In this document: positions 32,266 through 42,850 of the stretch, piece by piece
Layout: every line of letters begins with the position of its first letter
Position numbering within the stretch: the stretch's first letter is position 1
Assembly: GCA_946902875.1 (NCBI GenBank)
Contig: OX336343.1
Span: 11,033,361-11,097,360, forward strand
Length of the DNA stretch: 64,000 nt
DNA from: Nematopogon swammerdamellus
Taxonomy: Eukaryota; Arthropoda; Insecta; Lepidoptera; Adelidae
Direction: 5' to 3'
Translations under genes and position numbers: made by a program
The notes under the pieces: generated by a model
Seen by the model: only the letters and a program-made list of their open reading frames with translations
Told to the model about the DNA's origin: nothing
The model's database searches: none

Positions 32266-33419
32266 AAATGGATAATTCCCAAACTAGAGTTCAATGAGTA
32301 TGGAAAAAGAAAGGGATGCGTTCCTCGCCAAAAATCTAAGTAATCACAATCTTTGATCCCTTGTTTTCATCTGAGACGACCCTCGGTATCCGCTCAGCTG
32401 GCTAGCAGTGAGCAATGAATCCGGGCCCTACTCAATCTTTTGTGCTTCACAGGTTGTCCCCCGTATCATTCATTCGAGCATGAGTTGAGGACGAGGCTTG
32501 AAAAATCGAGCTTTTCTATTGGAAACTCTAGAAAACTTTGTGACCTGCCGACACTCATGTGTATCCTATCCTATTACTTTATGTGAGTTATGTTTTATTT
32601 ATATATACGTGCATGCACACATATCACACGCTGTATCCCGACAATGGGGGTAAGCAGAGTAATCGGTATTATGCTGCAAAGACTTGTTAAATTACAGCAC
32701 AACATCGACAATACTAATACCATATACATATAAATGGTTTCTCGGAAACGACTCTAACGATTTGGATGACATTTTGTATTTACATAATGTTTAATTTTTC
32801 AAGGTTATCTAGATAGGTGTCATCCCTGCGAAAATCTGTTTTCACACAAAAAATTATAATATCATACGAGTATAATGCCATCTGTTGAAGCCCATAGAAG
32901 TTCGGTCGCCCAGGTACTTGGGTATGATACAGGGAGGCCATGTCTCATGAATACCAAGACAGCCAAGACCGCTGCCTCTGTATTTATGTTTATGTTTAAC
33001 AACTATAATAACTATAATTAATATGTATTCATATATAATTTCAAATTAACTAATACTAATATGTGGTACAGTGGCGGCTGGTGACTTCAGTGACCGGTAG
33101 TGCGCTAAGTACCTACCTAGGTACATAAATACCAAATTTCCCAACCAATTCCCGTCATGTTATTTTAAGATAGGGACTTCCGATTTTTTTAAACGCCTGC
33201 ATTTTATTATGTACGTATATACCTAGTATGAATATTCTCAAGACACTCAATGAGTTGCAAAAAACAAAAAACAAAATCCAAACAAGTTTTTTAACTCATT
33301 TTTAGTACCTTTATGAACACACCCATAGACCACAACACTAACTGCAGCTTTCAAAAAGAAAACAGCAGTAATGTCCCAAAAATACTTAAAAAAATATTTA
33401 AAAATAAAAGCATGTGAAA
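32266..33419. other. No gene recognised
   Basis: Contains an 'acgctgtatcccgacaatgg' repeat near 32625-32700 and a block at 32880-32990 that looks repetitive. No coding evidence. Confidence 0.35.
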
Positions 33420-33482
33420 AGTAGGAATTGAACCCGGGATCACCTGATTGTTAAGCCTTACCTTTAACCAACGCTTAGGCAA
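33420..33482 (-). other. tRNA-like pol III box pair
   Basis: On the minus strand GTTGGTTAAAGGTAAGG is A-box-like and GGTTCAATTCC is a good B box, about 30 nt apart. It is probably the head of a tRNA-derived SINE; no full tRNA fold is evident. Confidence 0.4.
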
Positions 33483-34159
33483 ATATCGGCACCACTTAAT
33501 TCCAGTATCAAGTGACAGAAACACGAGTCAGTAAGCCTGGATACGAAATACGGCATCGTTTGTATGAGAACCGAGGTAGCCGCCAAAGGGGTGTGAAGTC
33601 TGAGGCGGGAGCGGCGCATGGAACGCCGTGATTGGCCGAGCGAGTAGGTAGCCAAGTGACGCCAGTCTTCCATACGTTTGAACGGGATTCATACAATAAG
33701 TCGCTCATTGTGTCGATTCGCGATGAAAAGATGAAACGGATTTAACAATATTTAACCCTTCTTTACATCAAGGGAATAATATAACTTTCTCTTAAATGAA
33801 CAAAGGCAACGCCCCTTTCACAATTTTGCGAATTTGCAGATTTTCGCATAAACACGATAATAGTTCTAAGTTCTGAGATACCTCGGATACTTTATTATAA
33901 ATCTACATCAAATTTCCAAAACAATGATATGTAAGACCTCGTACATTGGTATTATCTTATTGGAGTATTTGTTATTGGAATTTTCCAAAATTAAAAAAAT
34001 AATGTTAGAAAGTCGAAAAGTTTTGTAACAAAAAAAAAAAAAAAATTATATTATTAACAACTATTTGCTAATTACTTAGCCAACGATATGACAAATTATA
34101 TTGCAATATGCGAAAAATTCGCGAAAATCTACCCTACCATAAAAAATTTATGAGTACCC
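33483..34159. other. No gene recognised
   Basis: 33490-33680 is moderately GC-rich and includes CACGAGTCAGTAAGCCTGG, repeated inverted at about 35845. The rest is AT-rich. No coding motif. Confidence 0.35.
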
Positions 34160-34317
34160 GATATTTAATTTTTTTACGGTAAAATGAGGTTTTCCAGGCT
34201 TTGCCTTTTTTAACAAACTAACCAGCCATACCCACCTGGATATTTAATTTTTTTAGGGTAAAATGAGGTTTTCCAGGCTTTGCCTTTTTTAACAAACTAA
34301 CCAGCCATGCAGCTAGA
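34160..34317. repeat. Tandem duplication, 79-bp unit
   Basis: GATATTTAATTTTTTT, TGAGGTTTTCCAGGCTTTGC and AACAAACTAACCAGCCAT occur twice with a 79-bp offset (starts 34160 and 34239). Confidence 0.85.
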
Positions 34318-34643
34318 GCCTTATAAAATGTACCATGCGTCTCTCTGTCAGTTTCACGGTGTGAATTCGTTATATAAGGGTTAATAAAATAACAAATGAA
34401 AGGCTGTGTAGTCTGTAATAGAAACATATATTTGAAACAGAACAATAATTTACTTAATTATTTATTTATAGATCGGTATCTATATTAAAATTTTCATTTG
34501 GTAACTTTTGAACAATTGAATTAAATTTAAAAGCACAATTTACGACATTTACATTGTTACTGTTTACATTGTTGACATTTACATTGTTATTGTTGAACTA
34601 AAGAACTAAAGAACTAACATGTGTCTCGAGAGATGGTCGCGCA

Positions 34644-34950
34644 ACAGATGGATAGATCTCACCGAGACCTAAAGTTTGAGTACCAACACGATGGATCTAG
34701 CACCAGTGGTTCTCGAGTTATGACCAAAACAAAAGTTCATGTGACAGATGGATAGATCTCACCGAGACCTGAAGTTTGAGTACCAACACGATGGGTCTAG
34801 CACCAGTGGTTCTCGAGTTATGACCAAAACAATAGTTAATGTGACAGATGGATAGATCTCATCGAGACGTTCAGATTGAGTACCAACACGATGGGTCTAA
34901 GTCCAGTGGTTCTGTAGATATGACCAAAACTAATGATCACGTGACAGATG
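34644..34950. repeat. Tandem repeat, exact 100-bp period, three units
   Basis: ACAGATGGATAGATCTCACC starts at 34644, 34744 and 34844, with a fourth truncated start at 34944. Each unit has GAGTACCAACACGATGG and a TGACCAAAAC end. Units 1 and 2 are nearly identical; unit 3 is more diverged. Confidence 0.9.
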
Positions 34951-35000
34951 ATAATTCCGACCCCTCACTCGCATGATCGCATCGCATTTCGCATTTAGAT

Positions 35001-35018
35001 GCTAGCTAGCTAGCTAGC
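35001..35018. repeat. (GCTA)n microsatellite
   Basis: GCTAGCTAGCTAGCTAGC, flanked by GCATTTAGCATTTAGCAG and, further on, inverted-like GTGCTAAATGCTAACG. The surrounding 250 bp may be one unidentified element. Confidence 0.6.
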
Positions 35019-35630
35019 AGCGGAGCGCAGGCGCTATATAGCATTTAGCATTTAGCAGTACCACAGATAAATAGCACATACTTCATTGCTTTGTGCGTTC
35101 CAAAACAAACGAACCAACAAAGTTTTACGAACGAAACAGCAATGCTAACTAAAATTAAATGTGATTATTGCTTAGCATTAATTTTTATTCATCAGGGCGC
35201 TTAGCAGTGCTAAATGCTAACGGGGTATTCATTATGAATTAATTTTGTTAATGCTAAGCATAACAAGACTAATTCCCGGTAGACGCATGACCTAAAGAAA
35301 TTAATTCCTTTAGAGTCGCTCAAAAGTAAAAACCGGTAGGTACTGGTTGAATGAAAAAAGCGCGATAAACGAATATTGAACGAGGAAACCTGCTGAGGTT
35401 GACTAGAAGAAATGTCCTTTGGCAATAAGGCAGAATGCATGAAATATCTGTATACATTTAACATACATATTTATCAATAAACAAAAAAAAATTACAAGAG
35501 CTAACTGCATCCAACACGATAGTCGACCTATGGTGGGTAAGCAGAAAAGAGCTCTCCATACATATTTACGCCGATGTTTGTTACTGAAATTCAAGCGAAA
35601 AATGCTATCAAATTGAATGAAAGTACTTAC

Positions 35631-35710
35631 TCGTGAAAGGTGACTCCATCTGTGTTCAAGTTTGAATTTTTCGACAACTTTTTGCACCAAAGCACTGCAC
35701 AATGAGGCAT
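35631..35710 (-). CDS. First coding exon of a THAP-domain gene
   Basis: 80 nt: ATG at 35710, 26 codons plus two bases, then a consensus donor GTAAGTA. The peptide MPHCAVLWCKKLSKNSNLNT, DGVTFH has the start of a THAP C2CH zinc finger: M-x2-C-x4-C, then a variable loop and the F-H of the TFHxFP motif. THAP proteins bind DNA and include transcription factors and P-element-like transposase relatives. The exon normally ends before or within 'HxFP', which fits. No exon with the C-x2-H half of the finger was recognised downstream, so the gene is incomplete here or its introns are long. Confidence 0.55.
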
Positions 35711-36200
35711 TTTGTGACAGACGCGCACGTTCGCTCCGCCTGAGCGGCGGACGGAGACTAAGATCGGTCGCCGGCGCTAGACTGACGCGCTGGCGCGTGT
35801 GCGCCGACGCGCGGCTACCCCTGTCCTCCTATGTATAGCGCCTCCAGGCTTACTGACTCGTGGACAGAAAGCACAAAACCTAACCATATCCCAATTTAAA
35901 TATTCGCGCGCTAACGGGTACGTGACATCACATGATAACGCGCTGACTCTAGCTAGGCAGACGGACTCGTGCAAAACGAATCGCTCACAACGTGTCACAC
36001 GCGCGGCTATTCACGTTATGGCGTCCTTGTTTGGCGCTCGTGCGCCGCACGCAGAACTCCATTTCGGCCCATACTGTTTCTATGAAGTATCTTTTGTCTC
36101 ACGCGCCAGCGGTGTTTTGCCGATCCCCATACATTCAGTATGGGGACCCGCGTGGGTTACTCGATTCCGCACGCGGCGCAGCGTTTAAACGCTAAAAAGT
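35711..36200. promoter_or_regulatory. GC-rich block, possible THAP gene promoter
   Basis: Abrupt rise in GC and CpG immediately upstream of the THAP ATG, including CGCTCCGCCTGAGCGGCGGA. Open frames here on both strands are by-products of composition. Promoter role is inferred from position only. Confidence 0.35.
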
Positions 36201-36454
36201 GCCTTGTGATCTATAAAATAAGGTCTAATACACATTCGTGTTTATTTGGAGTACGATCATTATGGTTTTAATGAAGGTATGTTGTATATTATTTATTTTG
36301 AGTGAAGTGAAGACTTCTCGTGGTAGTGCGGCGCACGAGCGCACTTTAGGACCAGCCGCCAGTGATGTGGTATATTATATAGTATATGTTATATAAATTA
36401 ATTATAATAGTACACTTAATTAAACTACAAGATTGCATCCCTACACGCTGAACT

Positions 36455-36690
36455 TACCGCGGATGCGTTCCAATCGATTCTGCAGATCTTTCCTCTACAG
36501 AACCTCTGGAACGCTCTCCCTGCCCATATATTTCCCCCCAAGTACAGTCTCGGGTCCTTCAAGAGGGGCGTGAATGGGCACCTGTCAGGCCGGCATGGCT
36601 TTCGCAACCCCTGCATACGACCGAATTTCCATAGACATCGTTAGACACCTTATGGGTGGCTCAGCGCCATACGTCGCGCTGTCAATAAAA
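36455..36690 (+). pseudogene. LINE 3' end, SLGSFKRG family
   Basis: Copy of 31275-31534 with a small deletion removing 'ggtaaact'. It keeps AAGTACAGTCTCGGGTCCTT and ends CTGTCAATAAAAAAAA. Confidence 0.7.
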
Positions 36691-36719
36691 AAAACACACC
36701 CAAGTATTTTGCTACTACC

Positions 36720-36865
36720 TACTTATAATTTACAACATACGACTCTCAAACCAAAGATTGACTGGAATAAATCTCAGTAAGGGATAAGTCCACCGTTGTC
36801 CCTTATTTAAATTGCATACCGTTTGTTTCTGTAAAATGTTTTGGAGCAATAAAGTATTTCTAACT
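36720..36865 (+). repeat. LINE/SINE 3'-tail fragment 'aaagattgactgg'
   Basis: ACATACGACTCTCAAACC, AAGATTGACTGGAATAAATC, AAGGGATAAGTCCACC and GGAGCAATAAAGTATTTC: the same dispersed 3' end as 14025-14085, here longer and with an AATAAA. Confidence 0.5.
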
Positions 36866-37593
36866 ATCTAGAACAAAAGTTCTGTGGATCGTCGATATGG
36901 AGGTATGTATTAATTAAGATATTTATCAGACCACAGAATCCTTTACAAAACTTGTCTATTTCTCCTAGTTCTCCAACGAACTCCTATCCCTTTGTCTTAC
37001 TCTGAATTGAATAGACTCAGCGCTCTAGAACATTGCGCAGCTATATAAATCGCAAAATGCGGCTTAAATCGAGTCGCAACTGAACAAAAATGTATTTTGG
37101 GTTAAGCAGTATTACATTCTCTACATTGTAAAACACCCTCGCATATTGATACCACGAGACGAGACGGCATTGAAACTATACCTATGCATACATACGTCTC
37201 GCCTGTCTGTAAAGGGATTTTAAGGGATAGACATTGCAGATACAACGAATTTCTACGTCATATTGTTTTTCATACACATTTTTCGGTTTCGGGTGACTCA
37301 ACCCTTTTCGAGCAAATAACCGATCTGGGTCTAGGTCGACGACCCTTCCCGACTCTACTATTCACATTTGCGCCATATATCTCTTTTGTTAGTCTTCTAT
37401 CATAAAGTGGATTACAACTTCAAATTAGTAGGTAAGAATTTTGCGATGGGCAAAATTATTGCGACTACAACAATATAAAGGAAAGACACAGCAAGTTAAC
37501 GAAAAACAGAAATATTATCTGTTTCGTGTTCGTGTTTTTTTTGACTCCTGTGAAAAATTTGCATTTATTTTTTATATAGGTATATATTTTGTT
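36866..37593. other. No gene recognised
   Basis: AT-rich; no coding or repeat assignment. Confidence 0.3.
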
Positions 37594-37787
37594 ATAGAAA
37601 CTGACACGGTTGGCTACATCACCTACGACTTCCGTGATCTCAGCCCATAACACCTTGGTGAACTAGGTGCCATGTTAGTGCTTCCCTTCGGTCGTGCCGG
37701 CTACACTGAACTGGACGGAAACCACGAAGTATTTAAATAACCGTTTCAACCGACCTTTCATTCAGTGCGGTGGTACCAACCCGTGCC
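37594..37787 (-). repeat. SINE-1 3' part
   Basis: GAAACTGACACGGTTGGCTA through CATTCAGTGCGGTGGTACC; truncated at CCCGTG, so the promoter head is absent. Confidence 0.75.
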
Positions 37788-40700
37788 CGATATCAAGCTT
37801 CTTAAATTTGCCCAGGCTAATATTATAAATATCAAACTGCCTCCTTATTTAGCTCGTACAGCATATTATGAATAGTTGCATTTAGTTATAGGAGAGCACA
37901 GCTGTAGATGTTGATCTTGCCAGAGTTAGTTGGGCACTAACGTGTGTCCTTGTTAAATTATAATTAATGAATAATTACCTAAAATATCCTGTGGGGCGAA
38001 AATTTGATACCTAAATATAAAAAAAAATATCTTTATGATTTTCACAAATAATACAAACAAGGAATACAGAAAGAGAGCACATTTGGACATGATAGTTATG
38101 GTTATAGTGTAACTACTTAAATTATCCCTGTTCCCCAAAATATTAAAGTTAAATTAGAAAGGCTATTTTGTGCCTTGATAACTGTCATTCAACGAATTTG
38201 GGGTAAAATAATTTTGTTTCGAATTTCCATACAAGTAATATTTAATTCCAAACGTGAAAACAATGGGAAGACGAAATATAGATTTGAGTTTCGTCGTCCA
38301 AGCTTAGCTAGACCTAGAAAATAAGTTCATATAAAACCCAATTATATCGACTAGCGATCTCTACGGTAAATATTCTCATCACCATCACGACCGTGGAAGA
38401 AAATATGATAGAAATGAAGATCAAGAAAAAAGACACTGAAAAGCTAAGGCATATGAGAGAAGTGCCTCATAACACTAACCATATGGGCTTCCACAGGATC
38501 AAATATGTAGCCTCTTCTTAAGAGATTGAGTTCACAGATGTCATTAAATAATATCTTATCTACGAGTACGTACAAAACAAAGATAAAGAAGTAAATAATG
38601 AGAAAACCCTGAGCAAACGCTGGCAGGTAGATAGCAAGATTTGATAAAAATGTAATCTCCAGCAATATTTTCAAGGAGGTTTTTTTCTCTGGTTCTGAGT
38701 GGGAGATTATTGCTTCGCATTCCTCGAAAAGCTCCTTTGAAAATTTTTACAAGAGAAAATTTAATCCCATTGCCCGCATTCCTAATAATGAATTGACTGA
38801 ATGAGGCGAAAATGAAGTTATTAAAAGTTTAATTTTAGATCTGTTTCATTTTACTTTAACGCTCCTGGAACGAACTTTGCCATTGCGGGTGTGTACTCGG
38901 GCTTAGACATTTATCTCGATCTGTAATTTGTGAAGGCGAAATTATTTTAATTTATTCATTTTCAACATTATCGAAATTAGGAGAAGGCGTGACGGTGGCC
39001 TCAAAATGTCTGCCACCCCTGCTTCTTGAAATATTCCAAATAGATATTAAAACAATTCGGCGTGGTATTCTGAAATCGTTGCGGTGTTTTAGGTTAGGTT
39101 TATTATAACAACAATCTAATTAAACCCAATCCCACCCATTCTAAAGTAACTTAACCATGTTAAAACTGTCAGCATTTTGTCTTTACAAAATGTTACACTT
39201 AGGAGCATTTTCAAGTTTCGAAGAATATTGTCCCCCGAAACATCGGTTAATTTTAGTTTGTTTAAAGGTTAACCTAATTTTATTTATATTCGTAAACATA
39301 ATATGATGAATGAATCATTTTTCTTTCTTTCTTCCTCTCAACCCACAGCCCCAACCGTTTTACAGTTCAACTTATCTTTGAAATTGATCAGCGTTCATAT
39401 GGTATTCATCGTTTCCCTATTTTAACACGACATAGACGAATCACCGCTTCTGCTAAAGCCAATATTCCCTGTTTTGTGATGGGGTTGTCTGATGATTAGT
39501 GACTACACCCATAACAATAAAGCCATAGGCTCAGATGGAACTCTCAAAGGCCTCACGAAGATGACAATCGTAGTAATTGTGCGCAGGCAGGTATGTATGT
39601 ATGTTGATATCGTAGGTGGGACGTGGATTCCTATTGGCTGAATGGATCTATATCAGACCAAGTCGGGCACTGCGCCAAATTACTATCATCGGCCAAGTGT
39701 CGCATATTCATAGATATCGGAGCTATATGGGCTGGTCGCAATGAAACCTGTACAATAAACACACGTCATCGTGTACATGGTATACTGGAAAAAAGGAGAA
39801 AGTCTCTATCAAAGGCGGTAAAAATATAGGTCTCAGCATGATTGTGCTGTTAAGTAAAAAATTAAAGTTCAAAAAGGTTACGTTAAAATGTGGACTGGGG
39901 ACGGAAGTGTTCCGATGTGAAGTGTGTGCATTGCCGCGCTGTATTGCAATGCTGACCCTCTTTTTGAGCAATCTCTCCAAGCGAGGCGAGGGTAGCTTGA
40001 AATAATGTTTTCAATAAGTGATAAATTGTCCGACAGTGAAAAATATTTTTACAGTTATGAATTCATCATTTGATGTTAGGTGCATTTTTTGTTGGGCATT
40101 TTGAGCAAACAAGCATAAGTACATCAGAATATTCCGCATTTTCTTTTTTTTACTGATTTTTTTTTTTGCATTCGATTATATTTTCCGCTATGCTGACTCG
40201 TAAATCCATGTTAATGAATCGGAAATACAATTTCACAAGATGTCATTGTTTTATTTTTATTATTAAGGTTCCTTAAATAACATAATAAAAGACGTGTTTC
40301 TAAATAAGATTCAATTGCCACCTTCAATAAAATTAAATCTCTTTTATGTTCACTCGGTGCACCTCGCAAACTTGATCCCAGAATTGCAGTTGCCAAGTTC
40401 ATCTTGTGTAACGTATGGAAAGTAGCGACCCCAATACGAAACGCTATTGGCATTTTTCCGCTAGCACAGTTTTCACTAATTGTTATTTGTTTATGTATAT
40501 ATACTTGGAGTGAAACCACCGCACCGTAGATATATTGATGTTAATTAAAGTTAGAAGCGCTTTTCATGCCCATAGTAAATGAGGCATTCTTTGGTTTTTT
40601 TGTTTTTTACAACACAAGTGTACAGACAACACTGAGATAGCGTGTGGTTAAGGGCCGTTTGCGTCAACACAGACTTAAATATTTCTGAAGACCCGCTAAA

Positions 40701-41050
40701 TTACGACAGCTTAAATCCGTAACTCAATAAGTAAAACCACGACATCAAGACAAAATTACTCGACTTTAGCTAAATGGTCGTTATCTCTTGAGAGAACTTC
40801 TATTTATATTCTAGAAGAAACAATAAGCAATGATTTAGTACCTATCATCTTTATCTTTGAACGTTAATAAGACAGAGATGGCACTGCATTGTGTATGCAA
40901 TAAATTAATAATAGTCCTTAAAACAAAGCGTTTGACAGACAGCCTTCGCTATTCAATCGGTCTGCATAGCACGTGATAGCACATATATATTTGACTTTTC
41001 TTAAGTGCATGTTAGAAAGTTAAATGACTATACAACAATTTTTTTATGTA
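37788..41050. other. 3.2 kb without a recognised gene
   Basis: Largely AT-rich, apparently unique sequence with few mobile elements; only short unsupported ORFs. A short TTAGG-like run is at 39089-39100. It includes a possible 80-bp RLE retrotransposon fragment (39905-39985). Confidence 0.4.
39905..39985 (-). pseudogene. Possible RLE retrotransposon C-terminal fragment
   Basis: The minus strand reads LLKKRVSIAIQRGNAHTS, very like [14 protein letters not shown] at the end of the relic at 14854-15560. Only about 20 residues match, so this is a tiny relic at best. Confidence 0.35.
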
Positions 41051-41440
41051 ATCCGATATGGGTGGCTGAGTCGGACGGGCCAAAGCGCATGCTCTGACCA
41101 GCCAATATCACCTCCGGAGAAAGTAGGTGCCATACCGGATACTTTCCTGGATTGCTGGCTATACTGGACTAGAGGAGAACACAACCGAGGCTGCTATGCG
41201 GCCATCTTACATCCAGTACGGTGGTACCAACCTAGTCGGCTACAATTTGACCCTTCCACCAGTAAGGGACAAGGGAAGGGACCTACAGTTTTACACCGGT
41301 TCCGAACGGTGAAGCAGCAGGTGTAGGTATGCACGTAAATTTTTTCGTCAGAAAAAACTCATTGGTACACGCCGACGAGATTCGAACCGCGGACCTCTCG
41401 CATGAGAAGCCGATGCCCAAACCACTCGGCCACCCGCCGC
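41051..41440 (-). repeat. Full-length SINE-2
   Basis: On the minus strand: head GCGGCGGGTGGCCGAGTGGT, A box TGGCCGAGTGG, B box GGTTCGAATCT (one mismatch), body including GCTGCTTCACCGTTCGGAAC, and tail CAGCCACCCATATCGGATTA then poly-A. The best complete member of the family here. Confidence 0.85.
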
Positions 41441-41894
41441 CGCTCGTAAATTAACTTTAAGTCAGGTTAGGATTCTAATGACAGCATTTCGCCGTTGGCG
41501 CAACTGACTTCTATCGTGTCTCTAAGATGAGCATAAGTGAACTTATTAAGTCTTTGTTGGCGCAATCGGCCCTAAATCTACCTGTCAAACCCTATTCAAG
41601 CGAGAGACTCGATATATTTGTTGGTTTGTTAGATCGAATAGAACGTGACCGGCCCAAGCAACTCTTAGGTCATTTGCTTTCCAAAATAACTTGTAAGTAC
41701 ACAAGATTGACGAATCGCTCTATCCCCAGACATAGTCTCCAGGTAGCCTGGTGTAATGGAAATGTCCAGAAGGGATTGAAAATGTTATCTGATAATGATG
41801 GAGTGGAGAAATTGCCTACACGAAGGCTCACTTCTACATAGTATAATATCTTCTTTTATCTTCTCTACTATTATAAAACACAACGTCTGTCTAT
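41441..41894. other. No gene recognised
   Basis: An open frame of 104 codons (41527-41841, plus) sits here with no recognisable domain and no visible splice context. Confidence 0.35.
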
Positions 41895-42278
41895 GTCAGC
41901 CTCGGTAGCTCAGTGGTGCGGTCGGTCGACTGTTGTTAAGCAACGCTGAGCGCGGTCAGTACTTGGATGGGTGACCGCTCGACCGTTGGAGGCTGACCGT
42001 GGTTCGGATCCCACGTTAAACTGTAGGTCCCTTCCCTTCTTACCAGTAAGGTGGTAGGGTTTATCCCGGCCGGGTTGGTACCACCGCACTGAGCGAAACG
42101 TCGGTCGAAACGACTATATAAATAGTTCGTGTTTTCCGTCCAGTTCAGTGTAGCCGACATGAAATGAAGGGAGGCACTGACATGGCACCTAGTTCACCCG
42201 GTGTTATGGGCTGACATCGCGGATGTTGTAAGTGATGTAGCCAACCGTGTTAGTTTCCATAAAAAATAAATAAAAAAA
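41895..42278 (+). repeat. Full-length SINE-1 (reference copy)
   Basis: A tRNA-like A box TAGCTCAGTGG lies at 41906-41916 and a B box GGTTCGGATCC at 42001-42011. Between them, 41935-41978 is 5S-rRNA-like: GTTAAGCAACGCTGAGCGCG then GTCAGTACTTGGATGGGTGA and CCGC. These correspond to the A-box, intermediate and C-box region of the 5S internal promoter. The body contains CACTGACATGGCACCTAGTT and the tail ends TTTCCATAAAAAAT. It is a non-coding, pol III-type retroposon by inference. Confidence 0.9.
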
Positions 42279-42389
42279 ATTATGCAACGGGTCAAACTGA
42301 AAAACAGCAGCAGCAATTTAAATGCGGTTTTCTAATTAAATCTGACATACCTATGTAATAATCTCTGGATAGGGAATCTCGGGAAGGAA

Positions 42390-42850
42390 GGAAGGATACC
42401 CCATACAAGAAACGTCATTTTTCAACTTTGGATTTCAACATCAAATTCGGATTTGGATCACTCCTGTGTCTGTCTGTCTGTCTCTCTGTTTTGTCACAGC
42501 TTATTTTCGAATGTACTGGACAAAAAAAGTTTAAATTTGGTACATATTTACAGTTTGATAACCCAAACACGGATGTATAGCATAAATGAACTTTTAAAAT
42601 GAATCCCTCTAAATATATTATAGAAAAAATACAAAGATCGAGCGTTCCGAACCCCCAACCCCCTATCCCCGTAACTACTAAGTCTAAAATTTCAAAAGAT
42701 AGAGCCTCTCTTTTAGTTTACAGGAAAATTTCAACGAAAATCCTAAGCTTAAAAGTTCTCACGTAAAACGGAATGACGCGGAACCCTTTCCAAGCGATTT
42801 CGACTCGCTTGGCCGCTTTTTTTTTTGCGGTTCGGAAACCTAAAAGGACC
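42390..42850 (-). repeat. 'tgcgagtcggactcgc' element copy
   Basis: GTCTGTCTGTCTGTCTCTCT near 42470, a 'tactggacaaaaaaagttt' block shared with 47520-48110, and an end TTTCGACTCGCTTGGCCGCT. The end matches the element's conserved terminus, inverted relative to 3690-4140. Confidence 0.6.

Noticed and set aside
35799..36188. 129-codon plus-strand ORF upstream of the THAP exon
   Set aside because: Composition-driven in a GC-rich block, antisense-side, no motif; better explained as promoter-region DNA.
41527..41841. 104-codon plus-strand ORF between SINE-2 and SINE-1
   Set aside because: Starts with a plausible MSISELIKSLL but has no known motif, homologue in the window, poly(A) signal or splice context that I could support.
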